A DNA stretch of 64,000 nt. It comes from Klebsormidium nitens (Eukaryota > Streptophyta > Klebsormidiophyceae > Klebsormidiales > Klebsormidiaceae). Both the position numbers and the translations under genes were made by a program. The notes beneath the pieces were generated by a model. It had not been told where the DNA came from. It did no database searches and saw only the letters and a list, made by a program, of their open reading frames with translations. The stretch's first letter is position 1. Each line of letters begins with the position of its first letter. The DNA lies in assembly GCA_000708835.1 (NCBI GenBank), contig DF237026.1, forward strand, positions 169,151-233,150, read 5' to 3'. This document shows, one piece after another, positions 11,801 to 24,112 of this stretch.

Positions 11801-14800
11801 TTCCCAACCTTTTGATTCTCGAACCCGGTCCAGAAAGTGACGAGAAAGAACCGCAACGGTCTGCCTCTTATTTCGAGTCGTCAGAGGCGTCCGTCATGAA
11901 TCTCCATCCTCTACCTGACGATGCATTCGCTGGCCAAGACTTCCCTTCTTGCCGTGCCAGAGTTTTGATGAAACCTCATCCCAGCGAATTCCCCCATGTT
12001 TCGCTAGGCTGCTCTGCGTCGACGACCTGTTGCCAAGGAAGTTTTTCCCCGTTATTCCGGATGTCACCAGCTCGCCTGTCAAACAATCATGTTTCTCCCC
12101 GTGCCAGACTGTACGTGGACGTTATTCCAATGTCATTTTACCCTAGAACATCAAAACCCTTTAACCCAAACCCTTTTTCCTGCCAGGTTGCTCTGCATCG
12201 ACGACTTGTTGCCAAGAATATCGTCTCCGCTCATCCCGTACGTTAGTAGCTCGCCTGTCAAACCTTCATTTACTCCCCTTGCCAGACCGTACGCGGACGT
12301 CATTAATCCTCATCTTAGTCCTGGTATTCTCAAAACGTTAACCAAACTCTTTTCCCGCCAGGCTGCTCTGCATCGACGACTTATTAGTTGACCTCAGCGA
12401 CGGCCGCGCGCTCGCAGTCCTCCTCCACTCCCTCTCCCCCACGCTCATCGATCCACGTGGCATCCCCCTCGACCGCCAGCTGTCACGCTCCGAAACCGCC
12501 CACGTCATCGGCTTGATCCAGCACGCCGCCCGCACGATCCGGGTCCCCTTTCCGCTGACGCCTGCTGACCTCATCTACGGTCACGCTGGCGTCAAGCCCG
12601 CCCTCCTCTACTTTCTGGCGGCTATCTTCCGGACCTTCGAGCAGAAAGAGCCGTTGCTGCCCGTCGTTCGAAAAGTTCCGTCGTCGAAAGGTGCGAAGAC
12701 GGGGAGCGAGCCTGGAGCTGTCCGTTCCGGCGAGACGATATCCGCAGGCCCACCTGATTGGATACCGGAACCCCGGAAAACCGAGTCGCCTCATCGAAGA
12801 GGATCCTCGGAAATCCCTGATCCGCGCTGGGAAATTGAGGCCCCTGCAGTTAGCTCGTCTTCTGGGCGACCAGAAAGTGGACGAAGTCAATTGGGAGGTC
12901 GCTATTTGTCTTTCGGTCGCCCTGCAAGCAAAGAATCAACCTCGCCCACGGCCGACATTCCGGTTGAAACAGTTGATTCCGCTCGGAGCACGCAGGACAG
13001 CATGAGTGCGGAAACCCCAAGCGGTGGGGTAAAAGACGGGTCCCGGCGAAGAAGCAGTTCAGTCGAAAAGCGGGCGGGGAGCGCTTCACCGGGCAGCCAA
13101 GATGTAGGGGAGACGCCGGCGAAGCAAAATCCCCTCGGCTCCAGAACGACGTCAACGCGTTCCTCCAGGACCACGTCAGCAAAACCTTCCAGGTTGACGT
13201 CACCCGACTCCTCCCGGCTGACGTCGGCACGCTCTTCCGGACGGTTGGCCGTCAGTCCGACCATGATCTCTAGCGGCGGGGTGGCGAACCTGGAAAGCGA
13301 TTTCCAGCCCGGTGCTGACGTCACTGGATTCGTCAGCGCGCTGCCGAGTGCATCGATGACGTCAGAGGATGCCCGGGCCGTCCGGCAGGCGAATCTGTGG
13401 GCGCTGCTGAATCGAGCGGAGGCGAACGCGGCCACCGCCGCGGCGTCGCTATCGCTGGTCCGGGAGCGGCTCTCCGAGGAGCTCTCCGCCAGAACCGGGC
13501 CGGAACGGAACCCAAACGGATCGCCGACAAGGACCCAGATGGTGAAGAGTGGGGTGGGAAGAGGGAGCAAAGAGAAAAGCGGGTCGGCACGGATGTCGGC
13601 AGAGGTTGGAATGGTGGGAAGGGCAGAGGGAGCGGTTGCGAGGGCCTCTTCCGCTCCGGTTCCGCTGGCGGAGTTCCGTTTCGAGGGCGGACTGGAGGAC
13701 GAGGATATGGTGCGCATTGGGGAGCCGAGTGCGGTGGAGCTTGGTTCAGAGCCGAGCGGAACTAGGATGGGGGGTTTGGAGATGGCGGACCGGGAAAACT
13801 TGGCGAATGCCTCAGAGATGAGTTCCGGGCAATTGGGCAGTATGAATGCGCGAAGTTCGGGCGAAGGAAAAACGGACGTCCGGACAAGGACGAAGAAGTT
13901 CTCATTGCGGACGCACCCGTTGGAAAGGTTCGAAGCTGTGGGCAGTGACCGGTTGGAAACGGTCGGAGGAGCCGCAGCGGGCGAGCGGGGAGCGGACGAG
14001 GCGGAAACGGAAACGACGGCGGAATGGACAAAAGCGGAACGAGCTGGAGCGAACACAGGGTCGCTAAGTTCATCCCAAATAAAAGAAAAGTCTGATGCCT
14101 GGGCAAGGGAAAGTAGAGCGAAAGAAAGCGCTGATCTGCCTCGTCTTTCGCTGGAGTCTCCAAGAGGCAGCGTTTTCAGAGTGCTTGACGCTTTGAAAAG
14201 CGCTTCGAGTCCCGTCGAAACCCGCAGCCTCAGTAAAGTAGGTGTTCCGCGGTTGGATCTTCCGGGGGAGTTCACGAGCCCCGTAAGTTTAAGCCCCCGA
14301 ACCGAACGGTCCTCGGGGCGAAGCACCGGGCTGAAGTCCTACAGGACACGTGGCAGTCGTGTGCTCACCGAGCGGTCCGTCGAGGCGCGGCGCAGCCTCG
14401 AGGTGCAGTTCCGGCTGCTGGAGGAGCAGAAGGCGGAGTCGGACCGGAAACGGAACGAGGGCTCGGAGGTGCGCAAGTCGCTGGAGGAGCGGAGGGCCGC
14501 GCTCGTGCGGAGGTCGCAGGAAGGGGTTGCGGGTTTTGCGGGAGGGTTAGGGGGTTTGGTTAGCGGAAACGAGAGTTTTGCGACCGGGTCTGGAGGTCTA
14601 GTGTCCGGAGGCGGCTCGATCCTGCGCGTGTTGTCCGAAAGGCTGAGCCGGAGCACGGAGGGGAGCGAGGGTGACGTGGCAGAGGCTCGGAGTGACGTCA
14701 GCGGGGTGATGACGTCAGAAGCGGCAGACCGGAAGAGTGACGGGAATGGGGCGACAAGCTACGTTGGGTCAATTGAATTGGCGGTATCAGAGGGCAGAGG

Positions 14801-17800
14801 ATCGAGCCGGGCAAAGAGTGAAGCTCGAAGCGAAGATGCATCGAACGAGAATGACAGAAAATCAGACAAGCGGCGGACTCCGGAGCTGCCACGTGGCATC
14901 CTGGATGATGCGGCCCGGGGCTTGGACGTCCGAGCTTCGACGGAGAGTGTGTCCGAAGCTCGTGCCTCGGAACAGGGCTCTGTACCTCCGCTAAACGTTC
15001 CCGCGGGACCTTTAAGGCTTTCCGCCGGTCCGCCGATTGACTCAGCGGAGCTGCGGGGTAATCCTAGCAATCCAATGAGCGTCCGGGAAAGTTCTAGCCG
15101 TCCTGCCGATGCTTTGAGGACTTCAGTTGAGACCGAGCGGAAAGAGATTGACTGGGGCAGCCTTGACTCGGACAGCCCCGTCCGGCGGACGGAGTTTCCG
15201 TCGGACAGCGAGAGTTCCGGTCGGTTGGGGGGAGGTGCCGGAGCGGAACGGAACCCTTTCCAGGAGAAAAAGGCGGTCGACTGGGGAACGCTGCTGACCG
15301 GGGACGGGCTTGATTTAAGTAGTGACGTTAGCCGGCTGGACGACAGCATGGAGTCAAGAGGTGGGGCGGGGACGGAGCCGGATTCCGCCGGGGTGGAACC
15401 GGACTCCGCGGAGGCCGTCCGGAACGGGGAAGGTTCGGAGGAGCAAGGTGGCAGCAGCTTGTGGGGTGATGAGGGACACGTGTCGAAATGGGACAGGCGC
15501 TGGAGTCCGGAGAGTATGCACGCTGACGTCATGCACTTGGAGGCGGAAGAGAAGGAAGAGAGGGGTGGAGGGGAGGGGTTGTGGAAAGAATTGGATAATG
15601 GTGAGGCTTACTCATTACGTCATTTATCGAGCGGTATGAATTTAGAAGTCGTGCAAGAAATTGAGGAGTCTCCCGTTTGACGGAAGCCTCTACCTTCTTC
15701 GCTGGAAAGAGTACGTTCCCATTCTCCTTTCTCGTCGCCTCAAAAAGAGGGAAGAGACTCGTTTGGGCTTGTACGAAGAAGCTTTCGTGCACATCAGCTT
15801 GCCAGTATTACGTAGACCCTGGAAAGCGCACAATTGTCTCCTTCAGAAATTCTTCCGAGCAATTCGTGTACACGCATTCGACGACTGTTTGGATGAGCTT
15901 GTCTTTAGATTGAAACCGTGAAAGAAGCGCGCCTTTGATTGCAACAACTTCTGCGCAACTCTGTCTTGTCCAATGATGCCAAGCGGAACCCAAGCACCGC
16001 AAACAGATAACAGCGTATGCATGAAAGGCGTGTACTGGCACGAATATGAACCCTTCTGACCGCTCGTCCTCCGCAGGTCTCTCGTCGCACGAGGACGAGA
16101 AGGAGAAAGAGAACGAGAACAAGAACGAGAACGAAAACGAAGCCGAACCCAGCCTTCTTCCCGAGCGCCACTTGCGCAAGCCGCCCAAACCTGTCGCGCT
16201 CCACTTGATCGACCGCGACGACAGCGAGAAGCGCGCGCGCATGCAGCGCGCGCTCGACGAGAAGCGCGCGCATTTTCTTTTGGAGAGGCAGCTCCAGCAG
16301 GCCGCGGCCGCGGCCGCGTCGAGCCGCCGGCCGACTGACGACAGCTCCCAAAACCCCGAAACCCTTTTGGTATCGGATGTTCCTTCCGGGAAGCGGCGAT
16401 CGAGCGGCTCTTCAGCGGAAGGCGACGGCGGACATCCGGCGGAAGGCGACGGCGGACTTCCGGCAAAGGGTGGCGGCGGATCGCGGTCAAAAGGCAACAG
16501 CGGCTCGTCAGCACACGTCAGCCGCAGGGGTTCGGGGGTTTTGGACGGTCCAGCCGACGGCGGCTCGTCCGGAAAACCAAGCCGCCGGGTTTCCGGGTTG
16601 TCCGAGGATTCTGAGGACAAAGCGGGCCGCAAGCTCTCGGGGGTCAGTCCGTTTTACGCGGCGCCCCCCCGAATGTCCAACAAGAAGCTCGTCCGGAATG
16701 CGCTGAGCACGGTGTGCCTGGCCGGGGGGGCGCTCAAGCTGGAGAGGGAGCGCGCGCTTATGGTGAGCTGGCGGAGCGCTTATTTGACGTACGTCGAAGT
16801 ACATCACACAAAGTTGCTAGAGTCTGATAGATACAGATGGTGCTGTGAGAGTTGCTTATTGTTGGCGGAGCAGCAAGATGCATTGACGCGGGAGCATGTT
16901 AGGGAAAGTTGATCACGGAGGCCCTCGTGGCGTCTCTCTGATCAGATGCCAAAGCTTCAACTCTGCTGAAGAGAACAGGCGACATAAGGCCCAAGGATCC
17001 CAGTCATATGCGATTAACCCTGCAATTGGATGTCAAAAACTTCGCTTGTGAGCTCGCTTGAACACCCGAGTTACTCCGTTTACACTTCCCCATTTTTGAC
17101 GTCCTCCTTGATTCGTTATCCGCTTAGTACAACGGCAATGTGTGCGCCTCGTGCAGGCTCTTGACGCTTTCGACGGCGACAACTTCGTAATCCTATTCAA
17201 GGACGACAAAGGGACCAAGTTCAAGGGGTTGTACGTTTTGTCAGCGGATGGAAAAGAGGTACCCATCTGTCTTCTCCTCCCATGGTTTTTCTCTTTGCGG
17301 TCTCGATGCAAGCCGTCCAGTAGTTTCTGTAAGAGATGTAACTAGAATCCGTATTCAAGTGCGATGAGCACGACCGATGAGCACGACCCTAGTCTATCGT
17401 TGCTTTTCTACTGCTACAAGCTTCGCAGTTCTTTCCTACCCTGTTTCGCCTGATTGCGACCGCCAGCATTCCGGAAAATGGAGTGCTGAGGAGGGGTTTC
17501 AAAATCTTTCTTTTCGTCCTCTTTCTTAATTTCTCGGCCGTTATTCGAGGCAGTAAAACCGTTGAAAACCCAATTTCTTGTCAAATTTTGGCTGCTGCCC
17601 GTTGTTCGCCTGTCCTGTCCGGCGCAAAACGATTCCTTCTTTCTCTTTTACTCCAGCAACAATCGTTCCCGTTCGCAAAGGTAGCCGGTATCGAGGCGAT
17701 ACCTTTTTTCACCACCGGTTGTAGAAAGAGGTTCAGTCTCTAACGCCAGAACCGTACACAACATTCTGGGTCGGGAGCTCACTCCAAAATGAAATAGCCA

Positions 17801-18029
17801 GTTCGGCGGGAAAGCTCAGTCAGGAACATGCAGCTTTCTGACTACTTTGCAGATTGACCGCATCTACGGCTCTGGGCCGGAGAGCCTGCGATCGGACGGT
17901 GTTGCTCACTACCTCAAGTACGACTCGGGGGCCAAGGAGTTCAAGCCGCTGCAGACGCAACAATTCACCACTTCGACGTGCGCAGTGGCGCCGTCGAACA
18001 GAGCTCCGGGCAAGCGCCTGAGCAGGTGA
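8876..18029 (+). CDS. CAMSAP/Patronin-like microtubule minus-end-binding protein (CH and CKK domains)
   Basis: Six exons join in frame: 8876-10686, 11173-11295, 12362-15600, 16077-16762, 17157-17258 and 17853-18029 (2045 residues). Residues about 10-155 resemble a calponin-homology fold (LLLKWAGTVLE, FRDGRLLLELLDRLW). A second, CAMSAP-type CH runs from about 615 to 740 (YDWEDALQLWVNAV, IDDLLVDLSDGRALAVLLHS). A long Ser/Arg/Glu-rich disordered middle follows, with probable coiled coils near 1311-1370 and 1770-1800. The C-terminal CKK domain (about 1925-2040) is spread over three exons: SNKKLVRNALSTVCLAGG, DNFVILFKDDKGTKFKGLY and IYGSGPESL with LKYDSGAKEFKPLQTQQF. CKK binds microtubules and recognises minus ends in the animal family. 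CAMSAPs are well described in animals, and I know of no flowering-plant member. Each splice phase was checked. The function is inferred from the family. Confidence 0.82.
12001..12400 (+). repeat. Exon-edge echo array at the acceptor of CAMSAP exon 3
   Basis: The true exon starts at 12362 with GCTGCTCTGCATCGACGAC. Near copies start at 12008 (after ctag) and 12187 (after ccag), with steps of 179 and 175 bp. Each unit holds about 30 nt of exon edge followed by intron sequence that is itself repeated, for example AGCTCGCCTGTCAAAC at about 12070 and 12250. The two upstream copies diverge after CTGTTGCCAAG and would break the frame if spliced in. Confidence 0.85.
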
Positions 18030-19090
18030 TTCGATATGCATAGCAGCACGCCGCAAGCTAGGAGCGAGGACGCAACGAAGGAGAAGGCATGGCGGCAAGC
18101 CAAACAGGATCTGTTGGCAATTCCGGCCAGGCCCGGCTTAGGTAGCTCGAGCTTTCTGAAATACATTTAGCCCGCCGAGCACCTAAGCCAGACTTGATAA
18201 GATAGGTAGGATATGAAGCACTGTGCACGCGCTTGATCTGCATTCGACCAGATTCTGACCCCGGCTACTACTGATTAATCCAGTCCGGCCTCGGGCCGGG
18301 TGCTTGCTTATTTTACCTTATCTCCCTCATACTCCGGGCCACGTAGTATCCAACGCCAGACGAAATGCATGGAGCTAGGATTGCTTACTCCCTTTCTTGT
18401 CTGGCAAACCTTCCAAGCTGACGTTACTTACCTGCATGTCACTGTTGCAATCAAGTTGGATATGGGGGACAGAAGGTGAATCAGAATCTGCATTCTCGTC
18501 ACGGCGTGCCGACAAGTTGGCCTGAAGGTACTTTATAAACCCATGCACGAGCCCATTGACAATGTCTCACCAGCCCCCCCCCCCGGGGTGTTACTGGAGT
18601 TGATCCACAGTAAGGTGATGTTCCGGACCCAACGATATTGGGGTACGCAAAGTCGATAGTCCGATCGGAACTTATCAGCATGCAAGAAACAGTCTGATCT
18701 TCGATCAATGTTGATTCGATCATAGCATGACTGCTTATGCTCCTACAGCTGTTGGTCAGCACCTGGGACCGTCTACGAGTCTAATACAGGCTTCAACTCA
18801 AATTTCCATCTGACATCATCTGGTCTCAGGCTTCAGGCGACGTGACGAACTTTCGAAGGCTTCGTGAGCTTCTGATAAGCGCGGGCCGCGGGCTTGCCCG
18901 GCCAGACGTCAGAGTCACGGTTCCAATAATCATGACATCAGTGTGTCGTTAGAAGATGATCGGTGTTGCACGCGCGGCCCCATTCACGCCAAATGGGGCC
19001 AATGAAGATAATACAGAAAACCGCAGCCGATCAGCAGGCGCTCAGAGTAGAGAAATGCGAAGTTACCATCAGTGCAGCCTTCGACTAAAT
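18030..19090. other. Intergenic, no gene seen
   Basis: This is the 3' flank of the CAMSAP gene. A run of 12-13 C followed by GGGG lies near 18576-18592. No coding similarity was found on either strand. Confidence 0.4.
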
Positions 19091-19335
19091 GTAAATAAGG
19101 ATGGTCTCTAACTTGTAGCCTTGATAAAACGAAGCTGAATAAGGTTGCTCTCTTTATAGGCTGGTTAAACTGAAGGTACATAAGGATGGTCTCTAACTTG
19201 TAGCCTTGATAAACTGAAGGTAAATATGGATGCTCTCTTTATAGGCTGGTCAAATTGAAGGTAAATAAGGATGCTCTCTTTGTAGCCTTAATATTATCCG
19301 AAGGTAAATAAGGATGGTCACTTTGTAGGGCTGTG
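19091..19335. repeat. Minisatellite of 42-43 bp, six units
   Basis: Units begin at about 19091, 19134, 19176, 19219, 19261 and 19304, each with a (GTAAATAAGGATG)-like start. Two variants are mixed: one continues CTCTAACTTGTAGCCTTGAT, the other CTCTTTATAGGCTGGT. The first four units alternate, which suggests growth by duplication of an 85-bp dimer. The array lies in the gene-free stretch after the CAMSAP gene. Confidence 0.8.
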
Positions 19336-20264
19336 TCGAGCTAGATATCTTCTAGAGATTCGAGCCTGTAGGTTGGAGATTATCAGCGAATCCGACAGAG
19401 TGGATACAGAACTGTGAACGAGCCCGCAGCTTGCCTATATCCTAGAGCCACATGATACCGGTGTCAAGACTAATTCCATTTTACTGATCTGCTCAGAATG
19501 CCGTTTGCGACCAACAAAAGCATGTTCTGTCATGCTTCGTTCTTTTCTATCTAATCGAATTTCTCAACCTAGCTGTACCTTCTCCCTTGCATTTGTTAAT
19601 GGGAACGCGAATTCGTAGATTCGATGGCGGCAAATTGATCTCTTCAATCTTGAGCCGATATGGTACAACTAGATAAGGACTTGGCAATCTAAAAGCTCAC
19701 ACTGACCATCTTGATGACATAGATTTTCAGATTTAAGGAATGATTGAGTATTTACATGTATGATATTGTCAAGATGGTGATCCGGCGGCCGGGAATCATG
19801 TCAGTGTGACCGCGCTACAACAGTACGCATCATGTCCAATCAGAGTCGAAGTGCATGTAGGTGATCTGCTGGCTCGTTGATCCTAGATCTACATCTTCTA
19901 ATAACATGATGGTACGCATAGATAGCAGCTAGCGTACGCATGAAACGATCTTGTAGTCCAGTACTACCAGCTGATGGCTCTGCGTTCATAAAAATGCTTC
20001 TTTCCATCCCGTTGCTTACTCCGTTTCCGTCTCAAATCTTCCCAGACTTTGCTCGTTGAAGAAAAGCTTCCCCACAGTTCACTGCCAAATAGCTTCAAAT
20101 CTTTTCGCGAGATGTGGCTTGCATACAGCAAAAGCTTCGTTCCTTTCTCTGGGCATCCAAAACTCCTTCTCCGACCCTGCCCATCGCCTATTCCCCGGAC
20201 CTTATTCTGCCCATCCACACTCGCCACGTGCCCTAATATGATGCATCCACAGAAAATTACCAGG
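19336..20264. other. Intergenic, no gene seen
   Basis: This stretch is AT-richer than its surroundings and has only short ORFs without recognisable similarity. Confidence 0.35.
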
Positions 20265-20415
20265 CCTTCCTGTTTCGCCGTCCCCAAAACCCCCATGCTT
20301 TTCCCGCTCTGAAGCCCGCTCGCGGAATCCGGCAGCACATCTCGTAACAGTCCGCGTCTTCCAATCCGCCCTTGCAGCGGAGCTCCGCCAGCGGAACCTG
20401 AGCGGAAGAGGCCCT
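20265..20415 (-). pseudogene. Decayed antisense copy of part of CAMSAP exon 3
   Basis: Read on the minus strand, GGGCCTCTTCCGCTCAGGTT, then CCGCTGGCGGAG and GGGCGGATTGGA, match the CAMSAP exon 3 segment at 13637-13790 (GGGCCTCTTCCGCTCCGGTT, CCGCTGGCGGAG, GGGCGGACTGGA). The match fades through TTCAGAGCGGGAAAAG and ATGGGGGTTTTGG to about 20265. Small insertions and deletions break the frame. The fragment has no domain of its own and is probably a relic of a segmental duplication or retrocopy. Confidence 0.6.
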
Positions 20416-22228
20416 GGCGGTGGCCTGCTTCTTTCCAGACCTGTTGGGCCCTTCCAAGCAGACACTTTAGCCGACGTAAAGCCGATGTCTCGATCCACGC
20501 TTGTTTCGACCCCTTTTTTACGCATCCAGATACCTTCGGCGTTCGTGTCAATTCGAGCCCTATTCTGGCGAATGGAATGTAAAGAGTGGTCATATTGTGA
20601 GTTTGTCCCTGAGCGCCACCCCAACGACCTCAAATAACTCCTTTCTGTTCGCAGTTGGGGTCTATTCGCGAGCAACCTATTCTCTAGAAAGCCGAAGCAA
20701 TCTACATGATAGACGTCTAAAGGACTCGTTCAGATCTTAGGACGAGACTCTGAAATCTGACAGAAACCTGAAAGGCAAGAGAGTACAGCGACGCTGCGGC
20801 CGTAGGAGGGCTCCCCTCCGCCCGGCTCAGGAGCGCCCAAGTTCACTTTCTCCCGTTCTGCGCATACTCTGACGTCATCTAGGGGACGAAGACCGTGCGG
20901 GCAGCCGGCCTGCTGGATTAAGCTGATGCGGCGGGCGGTACCGAAACCTGACAGCTGGCCGTCGAAGGCGATGCGACGTGGATTCATGAGGGGGGAGGAT
21001 GGGCAGTAGAGAAAACGACTTTGAGCGCGCTCGACCGTCGCTCAGGTCGATATGCGGCTGTCGTAACAGACCAGCCTGCCAAGATAACGGATAAAGGAAA
21101 CCCAGAAGAGTGCGAGCAAAGCTTCAAGAATTCAAGAAGTTTTGAACAAAGGAAAAGAAGAAAGGGAAGTTGTCTTTCGGTTCCTGACCACTTTGTCAAC
21201 TTGAGGTTAGCCGTTACAGTTAACGGAAGAACGAAGTTGACGAAGCAGGGGTCAAAGCTGACTTTTTGCGGAGTTTGAGTTGACAGCGGCTACCGAGACG
21301 AAGGAGGAGGCCGTCACGACTGAGGCGCGCGTGAGTGCAAACACCTGGGTCACGGCCGCGGCCGCGCATGTCGCGCCGCACAATTCGCACCTTTACAGCT
21401 TCGTGCGCATCGCGGTTGTTGAATCCACAAAGAGATTCAATAAGGAGGCACTTCCTTGCCCCATAATTTTGCTCTAATGCGAAACGCAATCGCGCAGAAG
21501 GGATCAGTTCGGTCGAAAGCTGAGTCCGGCGGCGAGGCCGCGGCGCAAAGGGCGGTAGTACGCCTGGGAGACGTCACGTCAGCTTCACGTGAGGGCCTTC
21601 AACTGAAAGCCAGGGGGTCCGCCGGGTTTACTATATTTATGTCATCGGTCAGATCCTGAGCAATTTCTGGATCGTACTCATGTGCTCAAGCGTTTCTAGA
21701 ATGATTCAGATCTGCAGTTTGTCCTTCAATTCAATGTCTGCCTTGTGAGTGGCACTGAAATCGACAGGGAGTCAAGCAGGCACGCTGCTAAAGTTTCTGG
21801 GCAAGAACAAAACGGCCGCGACTCAGAAGCGGTGTGACCACAATCAAGGCCGTTCTGAAATAAAGCCAGCTTTTTCAAAGACCACAACTTCGCAAGGCAA
21901 ATCCAGGACGCTCCCTTAAAGCCAGTGAACCGAAGCTACGGACGAATTGCGGGTGGAAATGTTTGAAGGTATTTTTGCTGCGTGGCTGAATCGAAGCGAT
22001 CGATGGGTCGAACGGAAACGAAGGGAAAAACAGGAGTGAAGGCCGTTTCATTCATTAAATGAAACGGAACAAAACGAAACGGAAGCGGTTCGCTTAAGGC
22101 CCCCCAACAAGAGTTTCGAGGCTCTCGGTGAACCGGTCGACCAACGGTGACGCATAAAAAAGGCTGCCTCGGGTCGTACTTCGCTGGGTGCATAAAAATG
22201 GCAGCGTATATCAAGCGCGTGAAGCTTT
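20416..22228. other. Intergenic, no gene seen
   Basis: No gene was recognised. A 9-bp perfect inverted repeat, CCGTTTCAT / ATGAAACGG with a 7-nt loop, lies near 22048-22072. A GC-rich patch with GGCCGCGGCCGCGC is at about 21354-21367. Confidence 0.35.
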
Positions 22229-22299
22229 GTATTAAGGACCTGCAGAGATATTAGGGACCAGTATTAAGGACCAGTATGAAGGACCAGTACTAAGGACTA
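22229..22299. repeat. Short tandem repeat of 13 bp
   Basis: Five variants of GTATTAAGGACCA are present; the last four (22247-22299) are contiguous. Substitutions are scattered between units. Confidence 0.75.
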
Positions 22300-24092
22300 G
22301 CTAAGATACAGCCCGCAGTCCAGCTGGTCAAGCACACGTGCCCCGGTTGAGCCTCCTGGGCAGCTTGACCCTAGCTCCGCGAGCGCCCGCGAGGCTTTGA
22401 AACGGGCAGTCTTTGGGATGAAGCGCCGAGATTCTTCAGGTTAAGCGCCAGTCGTGATGAAGTATTCGTGCCATCATATTGATTGAGGATTGCCGTGCAG
22501 CTTCGAGGCCGCTTTCAGCGCCTGGAAAAGCAGACGGCGGAGCCGTTGTCGGAATGAGTAACAAGGGCTCGAGGGTGCGTCGTCCGCTGGAAGAGCAAAT
22601 CGTAGTCGTTCGCGCACAGTTCGTCGCGGGAGGGCTGGTTGGGTAGGCGGTGAGCTCAAGAGTTGATTCCGTAAGCGGGACTGCCGTCTACGTCTAGCAG
22701 TTGGTTCTGGAGCTTCAACGCTAACGTCAGGATGCCCCGGTGCGGCTGGACCATACTCCGCGTACGTGACATCTGAAAGGCTCAATCAATGTGTCACAGA
22801 GCAGAGCGCATAACCCATGCAATTAACACTTCACCAGCAATACCTCCCATCCGGAAGTCTATAGCGCCACGGCTGCTGCGTATTGCTTCCATCACTAGCC
22901 GCGAGGGTCAATGTCAGAGACACTTAAGTGGCCGGTTGGGCGGGTTGGCATCAGCCGAGTCAGGGGGATCCCCTGGTTCGTGGGTGCTCTCTGGCCAGAG
23001 TCTCGTTGCACTGCGAAACGTCAGGCCGGTGTACAGTTCGAAGTTAGCGGCGCAAATGCTAAAATGAAGAGGAGAGTGCCCAGGAAGGGGCCCGGGACGG
23101 AGCCTGACCTATGATGTTCGTGCCTGACTTTGAACAAGCTGCGGGATCTGCAGGGTGGTGAAAAGTCTCGTGGTGAATCTTTTGTGGTTGATCATCATGA
23201 GCGGTAACTCACAGGCTCGATCCTGTGCGCGCGCCCTTAGAAAGTATTAGGGGGGTGTCGGGCTAATTTAACCCCGACTCTTGAGGTTCGGAGAGCCTAC
23301 CAGGCTGGGCCTTTGGCAGGCCGGCCGGCGATTCTGGAGTCTGGATGCAGAATCCAAACTAGCTAGCTAGACTCCGGAGACCTGAAGGCTAAGATCCATG
23401 ACACATTATGTCGCCACATAGCAAGGGAATCGGGATCGTCTTTGGACGTCGGCGACCGGACGCGGACGTCCCTCGGACGTACTACCCTTTCGGCGCACTG
23501 GTATAGTTAGTACCGCGGCACCGTGACCGTCCGAGTGGCTTCGTTGCTGACTTGGCGCCGAGAGGAGTGTTAAAACTTAACCCGCTGTCTCCCGCCCACC
23601 TGACGAGCTTGCCTGGCCACGAACGAATCGCCCGGGCCTCGATAACCGAGGTTCTGCAACTTCAACTTCTGCCCCTTTTTGTCGAAACTTCGAAGTCCTT
23701 TACGGTGTACAGGCGAGTCATCCGGCCACGCAATGCGGATTTCCGGAAGTCAGCGCTCGGGGCGAGTCGTTGACAGTTGTGTGCGCATGCTACCTGTAAC
23801 CATAACATGATTTCAGCATCCAAAATCCAAATCATACTTTGTAACTGGCCGGGCGCGGGGCGGCCGGGCAATTCTCCCAAGTTCCAACTTGAACGTCATG
23901 CAAGGTTCATTTTGAAACCTACCCAATACGGAATCAGAAGTTCACTACAGGTGGACGCAAAAGCAGTAGTTTGCTACATTCGGCCGCCGGCGAGTCGACG
24001 TCTTGTCCGTATTTTGCCCTGTGATTCAAGTGCGATCGCATCGAATCTGACCCTTGAAACGAAAGGACGAACAATCTGAGGACACCCCGCTC
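22300..24092. other. Intergenic, no gene seen
   Basis: Only short ORFs without similarity. The stretch ends at the assembly gap. Confidence 0.35.
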
Positions 24093-24112
24093 NNNNNNNN
24101 NNNNNNNNNNNN
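24093..24112. other. Assembly gap (20 N)
   Basis: A run of 20 N. The sequence just before it (AATCTGACCCTTGAAACGA) and just after it (AATCGGACCCTTGAAACGA) is nearly the same, so the gap may hide a short tandem repeat or join two overlapping contig ends. No gene model crosses it. Confidence 0.95.

Noticed and set aside
13762-14163. Other long frames inside CAMSAP exon 3
   Set aside because: They are shadow frames of the real coding strand. The sense frame continues the CH domain and leads in phase to the CKK exons.
12902-14326. A 474-residue open frame on the minus strand (also 14759-15532, 9958-10773 and 15808-16632)
   Set aside because: These lie exactly opposite CAMSAP exons and arise from their GC-rich, Ser/Arg/Glu-biased codons. 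They show no domain and no splice continuity.
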